Shown here: positions 1-6,285 of the stretch, piece by piece
Numbering within the stretch: the first letter of the stretch is position 1
Layout of the letters: each line of letters starts with the position of its first letter
DNA from: Pseudomonadota bacterium
Lineage (GTDB): Bacteria; Pseudomonadota; Alphaproteobacteria; Paracaedibacterales; CAITNM01
Length of the DNA: 17,077 nt
NCBI GenBank assembly: GCA_026400695.1
Contig: JAPLON010000017.1
Location: 1-17,077, forward strand
Direction of reading: 5' to 3'
Translations under genes and position numbers: made by a program
Notes under the pieces: model-generated
What the model saw: only the letters and a program-made list of their open reading frames with translations
What the model was told of the DNA's origin: nothing
The model's database searches: none

Positions 1-108
1 TGCACGTCACAACCAAAAGCTTTTGTGATAATTGCCAATAGCTTTGTCCCAACTATTGCAGAAACCAACGTGATTATAGATAATTTTGTAAATTATTACC
101 TTTGGTAG
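1..108 (+). CDS. Possible C-terminal tail of an upstream gene (partial)
   Basis: Frame 1 is open from the first base to a TAG at 106-108, giving about 35 residues with many hydrophobic and Asn residues. It would be the 3' end of a plus-strand gene converging on the protease gene. No motif is recognisable. A minus-strand frame is also open for about 100 bases here, so the openness may be chance. Confidence 0.2.
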   Translation, partial: CTSQPKAFVIIANSFVPTIAETNVIIDNFVNYYLW

Positions 109-118
109 TTTTCATGCA

Positions 119-151
119 GGCGATCAGGAAAAATCGCCATAACCAGGTTAT
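119..151. repeat. Two small adjacent dyads between convergent gene ends
   Basis: GGCGAT at 119-124 pairs with ATCGCC at 133-138 across an 8-base loop. Directly after it, ATAACC-A-GGTTAT (139-151) is a dyad with a one-base centre that ends at the stop codon of the protease gene. Neither is followed by a T-run on either strand, so neither is a standard intrinsic terminator. They may end transcription weakly or be chance. Confidence 0.3.
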
Positions 152-2167
152 TTAGCTTGCGCTAACTAGCCTCTCAATCTCTTCCTCATGCTGTAACAAA
201 GCTTCCAGTTCCTTTTGCAAATCTTGTGGTAACTTAATTTTCCTGTTAAATTTCATACTGGAAAGGCTAGATAGACTGAACTTAATATCCCTAAGAAATC
301 TTTTGTCTGTCTTGCTAGCTTGTATTTTTTCAATACCTTCTTTTCTAATGTACGTTAAGTATGGTTCCAAAAGCTTTCTTCCCCCATTTTTTTCAAAAAA
401 TTCTCCCTGATCTGTCGTTGGAATGGTAGCAATCTCACTCGATAAAAACGAATCTTCCCATCGCTTAATATGCTCTTCAAGTTTAGTAACTGCTATATAA
501 TAATGGCGTATCCTTTGGTTAAGGGCTGTAATTAATCCCATTTCAAGGGTCTCGTATCTACGGTTTTTAGTCTTCTCACGGATAGTACTGAATTGCTCGT
601 AACAGCTATCAAACTCTCCCTTTGCAAAAGATGAAAAACTCTGCAAACGATCTTCTAGATGGTTAGGATATAACGAAGGCCAATACCCAACGATACTTTT
701 CAAAAATGTAGTACTGTCTTGTGAACTTTGAGTGCAAGCTTCCAAGGCTTCTGCAATATGCTCCGGACAAGAAAAATCTCTCAAAGTAGTAATGACTCTT
801 TTCCATAACTCAACAGCCTTAGAAAACTCCTTTCGCTCAAAGCATAAGCGCGCATTAGTAATGTCATCCATAGCACGAGCTGCTTTGCCTCCATCAGGAA
901 TCCCACTACCAAACCAAGCATGCTCCTGATTTCCTTCCAGAACTGGCATATAGGCAGTTCCCCTGATACAAGCCATAATATCCTGCGATTCTAATTTTTT
1001 CTGACGGGATGCATATTCATGAAGAAGTGCATATATACTAGCTAAAGCAGGAGCACTAAAAGAAGTGCCTGAGACATCAGTAAGGGAAAAAGGAATAGAT
1101 TCGTCTCGATAAGCTTTGTCATCAGCAATCTTTAATGCTTCTTCACTTTTTATGCTAGAAAGATTGGTACTCTTATGCATAACTCGTGCGGTATAAGGGC
1201 AACTCAAGGCATATTTTAAGAGATTAGTATGTTGAGCGCTCCCACGTGCTGATTGTTTAGCAAAACGCACGTCATTCCTATCAAAAACCTCATCTGAAGG
1301 TTCCCAGCCGAAAACAATCTGGAGAAGCGGGTGATATGAGAAATCTTCAGCTAGTCTAGTTAAAAAAGGATCTTCTCCTAAAAGTTCTTTGTCATTCCCC
1401 CCAGACAAGAAAACAGGTATACTTTGATTAAGTGCAAGCTGAATCGCTACAGTAAAGTTAGCATTAGGATTACCTTTGACAACACTGTGTTTTTCCGAAT
1501 AAAAATAGGTTTTTCTATACTTGCTAGAAATAGAAAGGTTAAGGCAGACAGCACCTTCTCTAATCGCATATTTTACAGCATCCTCAATACCATCACCATC
1601 TACCACATACCCTTTTTTTTCTGAGAATAAATTGGCAATACCCACAATGACTTGAGCATTAGGCGCAAAACCAATGTACCCCCCTAGCCCATCAGGTGCC
1701 TGACTTGCAATCACTTGAGAAACTAGCAGCCAATGAGAACTACCTGCCTCTTGCGTTTTTTCTGGAAACCCAATGATTGCTCCTTGCAACCCCGGAGGGT
1801 CACACGGAACAGCACTAAATTCAATAACTCCAACGCGTACCCTTCTGCCGCTTAACCCCATATTATAAAGAGGTTCCAGCCCCAAGATGGTTTTGTTAGG
1901 GGTTTTTATTTGATGGTAAACCGTTACGATTTTTTCAGATGCAAGAGGATCACATGTAGGTGTTACGAAAGAAGGGCGTGGTAATTGCTGATTATCCGCC
2001 GCTGATGAACTTGATGGGGAGGATGAACTTGAAGATGATGCAGCAGGCACTCCAGTCTGCTTATCATCCACTGCCACTGACGCATAAGCATCGCCCATAT
2101 GGCAATTAAACATAACAGCCGTGATAAAGAGCGGCAGGTGAAATTTTGATATTTTAGATTTCAACAT
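152..2167 (-). CDS. Exported subtilisin-like (S8) serine peptidase with Glu in place of the catalytic Asp
   Basis: The 671-residue protein starts with a signal peptide (about 1-29, likely cut after AYA). A serine tract follows at about 44-55, then an S8 peptidase domain at roughly 105-435. Family landmarks visible are VGVIE at 112-116 (the Asp box), H145 followed by V149 and VIA as in the His box, SGGND at 255-259 holding the oxyanion Asn258, and GTSFSAP at 367-373 with Ser369. The Asp box carries Glu116 instead of the usual Asp, so the triad would be Glu/His/Ser. This is conservative, but activity may be reduced or lost. Residues from about 440 to 671 are helical and charged, with a TPR-like stretch near 440-466, and have no recognised family. 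The protein is predicted to be exported and could act on host or envelope proteins. Start: ATG with an AGAG-type site about 8 bases upstream. The fold call is firm; the substrate is unknown. Confidence 0.85.
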   Translation of the reverse strand: MLKSKISKFHLPLFITAVMFNCHMGDAYASVAVDDKQTGVPAASSSSSSSPSSSSAADNQQLPRPSFVTPTCDPLASEKIVTVYHQIKTPNKTILGLEPLYNMGLSGRRVRVGVIEFSAVPCDPPGLQGAIIGFPEKTQEAGSSHWLLVSQVIASQAPDGLGGYIGFAPNAQVIVGIANLFSEKKGYVVDGDGIEDAVKYAIREGAVCLNLSISSKYRKTYFYSEKHSVVKGNPNANFTVAIQLALNQSIPVFLSGGNDKELLGEDPFLTRLAEDFSYHPLLQIVFGWEPSDEVFDRNDVRFAKQSARGSAQHTNLLKYALSCPYTARVMHKSTNLSSIKSEEALKIADDKAYRDESIPFSLTDVSGTSFSAPALASIYALLHEYASRQKKLESQDIMACIRGTAYMPVLEGNQEHAWFGSGIPDGGKAARAMDDITNARLCFERKEFSKAVELWKRVITTLRDFSCPEHIAEALEACTQSSQDSTTFLKSIVGYWPSLYPNHLEDRLQSFSSFAKGEFDSCYEQFSTIREKTKNRRYETLEMGLITALNQRIRHYYIAVTKLEEHIKRWEDSFLSSEIATIPTTDQGEFFEKNGGRKLLEPYLTYIRKEGIEKIQASKTDKRFLRDIKFSLSSLSSMKFNRKIKLPQDLQKELEALLQHEEEIERLVSAS

Positions 2168-2202
2168 TTTTATTCTCTATTTTTAAATTTAAAATTTGAT
2201 TC

Positions 2203-2227
2203 ATTGCACAACTATTGGTTGTGCAAT
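2203..2227. repeat. Perfect 10-bp inverted repeat upstream of the S8 peptidase gene
   Basis: ATTGCACAAC (2203-2212) and GTTGTGCAAT (2218-2227) are exact reverse complements separated by 5 bases. The repeat lies 36 bases before the peptidase start codon. No T-run follows on either strand, which argues against a terminator. It could be an operator or a 5'-UTR hairpin. Confidence 0.6.
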
Positions 2228-2343
2228 CGGTATGCCATTTCCCATAAATCACTTGAACTATCAACTAGATTGCAGAGCAAGCTAAACTTGTTTGCAACGA
2301 TGCTAATACATTGAGTTTTTTATTTGAAAAAGCCTTTGGAAGA

Positions 2344-2374
2344 CTTATAACCTATTACCAGGCATCTAGGTCAA
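2344..2374 (-). promoter_or_regulatory. Candidate promoter for the S8 peptidase gene
   Basis: On the minus strand TTGACC (2369-2374) is followed by TTATAA (2345-2350, spacer 18) or TATAAG (2344-2349, spacer 19). The order and spacing closely match the promoter-like element in front of tRNA-His, including shared CCTG and GGT positions in the spacer. A transcript from here would have a leader of about 165-170 bases containing the 10-bp inverted repeat. Confidence 0.4.
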
Positions 2375-2617
2375 TGTGCTGAAAACTGATGAAGATTAGG
2401 GATTGATTGTATATTTTTAGGAAAAGAGTAAACGCTTGTAGCATCATCGCTGTATAAGCATGATGACGATAAGCCCATCTAGGTAAACTAGTTTGTTTTG
2501 AAAAATCACACATACAATTGCGTAAAATGTTTCGAATTACATTAATCGTGCTCTTTATAGCTTAAAAAAGTTTTATTTACAACATAAAAATATTTTTTTA
2601 GTTTAAAACTAAATACA
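2375..2617. other. Gene-free stretch
   Basis: I see no coding frame, RNA gene or clear terminator here. The stretch holds a second copy of CATCTAGGT (near 2479-2487; first copy near 2363-2371). It also has a TCGTGCTCT segment at 2546-2554 that recurs upstream of the permease gene. It follows the 3' end of the first ankyrin gene. Confidence 0.5.
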
Positions 2618-3475
2618 TTAAGCAATAACAGGTGCATAAGATTTATTGCAAGTTTTAGAGGTAATTAGTTCCTCTAGCAATTCTAGACCAGAATTCTGCT
2701 TATTATCATGCAAATCTGAATTTTTTGAGCACTTTTTAATTAATGGTTTCTCTTCAAATTCGCAAGGCATAAAAATAGAATCATCGAATTCTAGCCGTGA
2801 TCTCCAAATAAAGGGAGATATTTCCCATTCTTTAGTGGGCACAAAATTCTCAAGTATAGATACTACCGAATGTTTACCACGAGTAACTGCGGTATGATAA
2901 GCACGAATAATTTCAGTTTGATCTGGCCGTAACCTGCCATAATTACGGTCAACAAGCATTCTTACCACTCTAGCCTGCCCTTTTCCAGTTGCAGCAGCTA
3001 AGGCCAAATTAATACCCTCTTGATTAGGCCGTAATTGCCGCTTATAGAATAACCTCTTGAATATACTTGGCCGTAATGATTCCAAGTTAAGCAATAGTCC
3101 AACCACATCCGCATGACCATTTTCTGCAGCGGTAACTAAGGCCAAATTAATACTCTTGCGTTTAAGCTGCAATTTTCGCTTAAAATGCAATCTTTCTAAT
3201 CTGGTAAAATGTGATTTTACTAAAGGCCTATTAAGCAGCAGCTCTACCTTAGCCACCTGATTACTCTTTGCTGCAGCAACCAAACATAAATTAACCCCCA
3301 CTCCATTAGGGCCAACTATACCTCTTAAAAATTTCCGTTGTTCTTGGTATAAGTTTGATAAAATTGGCTTAACAGATCTATTTTCATCCTCAAGTTTACC
3401 AACTTTTACTGCCAAAGCAGGCACTATAAATAAGGCACCAAGCACTATTGCCTTACTAAGACCTTTAATTTTCAT
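2618..3475 (-). CDS. Exported protein with four ankyrin-like repeats (paralog A)
   Basis: 285 residues from the ATG at 3475. A longer frame opens at a TTG (3496), but the ATG has a GGTAAG site 7 bases upstream and gives a clean signal peptide (1-22, ending in PALA). Four ankyrin-like units occur at about 56-82, 104-130, 148-176 and 182-209, each with the pattern I/V-N-L-A-L, then AA, then V-x-x-LL. The units are spaced 44-46 residues apart between the first three and 34 between the last two. The long spacings come from basic Phe/Arg-rich linkers such as RLFYKRQ. The C-terminal 75 residues have no recognised domain. It is a paralog of the gene at 3585-4886, sharing the linker and repeat style. 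Ankyrin repeats bind proteins; a secreted or periplasmic binding role is inferred, and the partner is unknown. Confidence 0.75.
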   Translation of the reverse strand: MKIKGLSKAIVLGALFIVPALAVKVGKLEDENRSVKPILSNLYQEQRKFLRGIVGPNGVGVNLCLVAAAKSNQVAKVELLLNRPLVKSHFTRLERLHFKRKLQLKRKSINLALVTAAENGHADVVGLLLNLESLRPSIFKRLFYKRQLRPNQEGINLALAAATGKGQARVVRMLVDRNYGRLRPDQTEIIRAYHTAVTRGKHSVVSILENFVPTKEWEISPFIWRSRLEFDDSIFMPCEFEEKPLIKKCSKNSDLHDNKQNSGLELLEELITSKTCNKSYAPVIA

Positions 3476-3584
3476 AAAGAAGCTTACCAAAATCAATAAC
3501 TTATTTTATGCTATCACATACCTATTAATACTATATTAATAATTTAAAATGAAAAGATAGAAAATTGGGACCTTATTCGGTACT

Positions 3585-4886
3585 TTATTTAACCACATAC
3601 GGCTTAAGCACCGTGCCATAATACTCCTCAAACATAGAATCAGCATAAATTTCTATTTCTTCATGTAACACCTCATTATCCTGCACATCATGTAAAATTA
3701 GCTCCTCTTTAGCGATTTTTCTAAAGGTATTAGCGACATCTTCCACATCAGATTTTCCATTTATACCCTTTTCCTTTAATAACCTCACCAGGCCTTGTTT
3801 AGTTTCATCATTAATTTCTTTTAAATTCCATTTTTTTAACCAATTGCGCATCAACAGTGGCCCTTCAGCTTGAGCAAATAGCTTATCAAGCTCAGTATCA
3901 ATTCCCCTAAGCCCTGTAGATGCACGCTCACGAATACCTTTGCTACAGCTAGTTGAATTACTGCTATTAACATATGCTGTGATGGATTCATTCACAAAAC
4001 CAAAAATCCATTGCTCCATTTTATCTTTGTGATGTGCTTGCACAAATGTTACCACTATGCTTAGTTGTTCTTCGTAATCACTGTCACTTGCCAAGCGATA
4101 TAGTACCGCTTCTTTTGCTAAAGCCTGTTTTTCCACTGGTATAAATTTTTCAACTGCTTCTTTTACAATTTTTTCTGCATCTCTATAAGGTATTAAATCA
4201 ACACCTGCAAGACTAGCCAGCATGTGCTGAGACACCGCATCAATCAACTTAACAATCTTAGCAGTAACTAAAGAAGATGATGATGATTCTTTAGTAATAA
4301 CTCTTGCATTAGAAAAATTATGAATTTCAAATGCTAATCCTGTGCCTACCCCTTGATTTAGCCTTTCTGATAAAGGCACATATGGCGCAAGCAAACGAAT
4401 TATTGCAATGTTTCCATCAACAATCGAATTGCGATAAGCATCAATAATACTACTTTTGGTAGGCTGTAACTGCCCTATCCAAATGAGTCTTTCAAGGATG
4501 CTAGCTTGTGGTCGGCTAAGCATAATGCCTACCACAGCTTCGCTGCCCCCTTTAACGGCTTTGCTAAATGCAAGATCAATACCACCTTGGTCAGGCCCTA
4601 ATTTCCCATATGATCTCTTTAATAACATCTCAGCTACCGCTGCTTGATTATTTCTAGCGGCGCCACATAACGCCATATTAACAGCTGTTTGAGCTAATCT
4701 TAGTCGCTTACGACAAAATAACCTTTCGCACACAGAAAAATTTAATGACCTTTGATTAAGAATAAATTCTGCCTCTGCCACTTGACCTCCTCTAGATGCT
4801 TCAATTAAAGCCCACCTATCTGCTGCCAAAATACTTGTAAATATTGACCATAAAATTACTAACTTACCTAGGCCATTGGTTTTCAT
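3585..4886 (-). CDS. Exported protein with ankyrin-like repeats and a helical C-terminal domain (paralog B)
   Basis: 433 residues. A signal peptide spans about 1-22 (SILAA). Ankyrin-like units lie near 24-45, 62-90, 96-124 and 140-168, with an Arg/Lys-rich linker (RLFCRKR) like the one in the neighbouring paralog. A five-serine tract at 201-205 is followed by LVTAK, then a long, mainly helical, charged C-terminal part (about 210-433) with no known motif. The serine/VTAK segment recurs in the exported orphan gene at 10455-11225. The gene follows the patatin gene on the same strand, with a perfect 14-bp inverted repeat in the gap and no good ribosome-binding site close to the ATG. Tandem duplication with the 2618-3475 gene followed by divergence is likely. 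A protein-binding role is inferred only from the repeats. Confidence 0.75.
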   Translation of the reverse strand: MKTNGLGKLVILWSIFTSILAADRWALIEASRGGQVAEAEFILNQRSLNFSVCERLFCRKRLRLAQTAVNMALCGAARNNQAAVAEMLLKRSYGKLGPDQGGIDLAFSKAVKGGSEAVVGIMLSRPQASILERLIWIGQLQPTKSSIIDAYRNSIVDGNIAIIRLLAPYVPLSERLNQGVGTGLAFEIHNFSNARVITKESSSSSLVTAKIVKLIDAVSQHMLASLAGVDLIPYRDAEKIVKEAVEKFIPVEKQALAKEAVLYRLASDSDYEEQLSIVVTFVQAHHKDKMEQWIFGFVNESITAYVNSSNSTSCSKGIRERASTGLRGIDTELDKLFAQAEGPLLMRNWLKKWNLKEINDETKQGLVRLLKEKGINGKSDVEDVANTFRKIAKEELILHDVQDNEVLHEEIEIYADSMFEEYYGTVLKPYVVK

Positions 4887-4898
4887 AAAATACTATAT

Positions 4899-4937
4899 TA
4901 GTTAGTGTGTTTCCTTAATACATAAACACACTAACTA
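4899..4937. repeat. Perfect 14-bp inverted repeat between the patatin and ankyrin genes
   Basis: TAGTTAGTGTGTTT (4899-4912) and AAACACACTAACTA (4924-4937) are exact reverse complements with an 11-base loop. The repeat begins 12 bases upstream of the ankyrin paralog B start codon and 51 bases past the patatin stop. On the minus strand only a broken run (ATATAGTATTTT) follows, so it is an imperfect terminator at best. It may instead be a leader hairpin or operator for the downstream gene. Confidence 0.7.
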
Positions 4938-4988
4938 CTAACAATTACTTAATGCTTTTAATGTTTATGTGAAGTAGCCGCATCGGCT

Positions 4989-5879
4989 TTACAATTCCAG
5001 AGCTTTGCAACTAGCAGTTCTTTTACGAAATCTCTCCAAACGCACCCAATGCTCTGGATGGTTTTTAGCATCTTGATAACCATCGTTGAATAAACGCAAG
5101 TTGCGTTTTTTAGAGGTGCTACCGTACCTGGATAAAAAATAAAAAAGCGAATTACTCCCCCAAATGCGAACACCAAATATAGTTGGGCTCCACATATAAG
5201 TTGTTACCTTTATAGTATCGTCGTCAAAAATCGGCTGATAGTCTGTAAAACCTGCATCAATATATTTTATTCCATTACAATAAGCGAATGGTTTACCATC
5301 AACTATGTATGGTATATGCCCAGAAGCAAAACCAGTATTTGCAAGCTCTTCGTTTGTATTAAAAATATCCTTGCGTTCATTAAAGGTTTTACATCCTGTC
5401 ACTCTACTCAAAGAAAATGTAGCTCTTCGCGAATCTTTTACTTTTATAAAAGAGTCTTTAGGCATTCTTTTTAAACAAACTGTACGCATAGAATCAAAAA
5501 TATTAAAATATACCCCAGTTATTTTACCTTTAAGAAAAGTATAAATATCCGGCATCCACTGATCCATCACTTCTTTAATTGATATATCGCAAGCTAAAAA
5601 TGTAGTTGCAAAAGTTCCTGCTGAAGCCCCTAAGAAACACACTTTGGATAAGTCATAATTTTCTTGTAAGTAGGCAGCAACACCAAGTTGGTAAAAATAA
5701 TAAAAAGCAGCTCCAGAAAAACTAACTGATTCATCAAAACCAGGTGGTAGATTACTCCTACGTACCGAACAAGGTTTACTACAATAGTCTCCGCCCTCTA
5801 AATTTTCTACAGCACAAATACTGTAAGATACAAATACCAAACAAAAAATTGCAAAAAGAAGATTTTTAGAATGATTCAT
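4989..5879 (-). CDS. Exported patatin-like phospholipase/lipase of eukaryotic ATGL (PNPLA) type
   Basis: 296 residues from the ATG at 5879; a TTG four codons earlier could also serve. Numbering below counts from that TTG. A signal peptide spans about 5-27 (ends SICA). The patatin domain begins at about residue 55: SFSGAAF (57-63) sits at the oxyanion position, GASAG (88-92) carries the nucleophile Ser90, and YIDAGFTD (210-217) gives the dyad Asp212. Patatins are Ser-Asp acyl hydrolases acting on phospholipids or neutral lipids. The layout (SF-G at the oxyanion site, VGVAAYLQE-like helix, ID-G-TD) resembles animal PNPLA2/3 more than typical bacterial patatins, which have G-G-G-x-R/K; the basic residue is absent here. 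The context of exported proteins suggests action on host or external lipid. Patatin fold confident; substrate and eukaryotic origin inferred. Confidence 0.85.
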   Translation of the reverse strand: MNHSKNLLFAIFCLVFVSYSICAVENLEGGDYCSKPCSVRRSNLPPGFDESVSFSGAAFYYFYQLGVAAYLQENYDLSKVCFLGASAGTFATTFLACDISIKEVMDQWMPDIYTFLKGKITGVYFNIFDSMRTVCLKRMPKDSFIKVKDSRRATFSLSRVTGCKTFNERKDIFNTNEELANTGFASGHIPYIVDGKPFAYCNGIKYIDAGFTDYQPIFDDDTIKVTTYMWSPTIFGVRIWGSNSLFYFLSRYGSTSKKRNLRLFNDGYQDAKNHPEHWVRLERFRKRTASCKALEL

Positions 5880-5911
5880 ACATGAACCCAAAATATTAAT
5901 AACACCAGTTT

Positions 5912-5939
5912 ATAATATTATTAGTTAAACTATTGTTAA
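5912..5939 (-). promoter_or_regulatory. Candidate promoter of the patatin gene
   Basis: On the minus strand TTAACA (5934-5939) and TATTAT (5912-5917) are separated by 16 bases; each differs from the sigma-70 consensus at one position. Transcription would start near 5905, leaving a leader of about 26 bases before the ATG at 5879. The AT-rich setting raises the chance of coincidence. Confidence 0.45.
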
Positions 5940-6059
5940 TTTTATACATAAATTTGAAATATAATACTTATAATGGTAAGTTGATAGAGTTGCCATTGCG
6001 TTAATAATGGCATACACTTCAACCTGTTAATAACTCATGCCCTAACTTTTTAGGAGATT

Positions 6060-6182
6060 ATGAAATACGAAAGTAACAGCCTTAAATATCTTAAGCCTTA
6101 TGAAAGTATTTCTACGTTTCATCGCCATTTTTTTAACGTACGTTCACGATTTTGCCCTTCGGGGTATACATTTAATATTTAA
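6060..6182 (+). CDS. Possible 40-residue small ORF upstream of the permease
   Basis: An ATG at 6060 with AGGAG (6052-6056) just upstream opens a 40-codon frame ending at TAA 6180-6182. The spacing of 3 bases is short. Nine of 40 residues are Tyr or Phe (4 Tyr, 5 Phe), which is notable ahead of an aromatic amino-acid permease. A small TTCG-loop hairpin (6153-6166) lies near its end. It could be a leader peptide, an independent small protein, or chance. No homolog is recognised. Confidence 0.3.
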   Translation: MKYESNSLKYLKPYESISTFHRHFFNVRSRFCPSGYTFNI

Positions 6183-6274
6183 AACACATTGTTGATTTAA
6201 TTAATTCGTGCTCTCATTAAGGTACAATTGATTGTTAAGTATAACTAGTTTTGAAAAGATTTATTGTGAAAATT

Positions 6275-6278
6275 GGAG
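6275..6278 (+). promoter_or_regulatory. Ribosome-binding site that fixes the permease start
   Basis: GGAG with a 7-base spacer to the ATG at 6286. The upstream TTG at 6232 has no comparable site. Confidence 0.75.
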
Positions 6279-6285
6279 TAAATAT

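Noticed and set aside
3523..3541. 8-bp AT-only inverted repeat (TATTAATA) upstream of ankyrin paralog A
   Set aside because: Only A and T in an AT-rich gap; expected by chance.
4958..5176. 72-codon minus-strand frame inside the patatin gene
   Set aside because: Out-of-frame shadow of the patatin gene without a supporting start signal.
6192..6220. Promoter-like TTGATT and CATTAA with spacer 17 before the permease
   Set aside because: The -10 matches consensus at only three positions; too weak to list.
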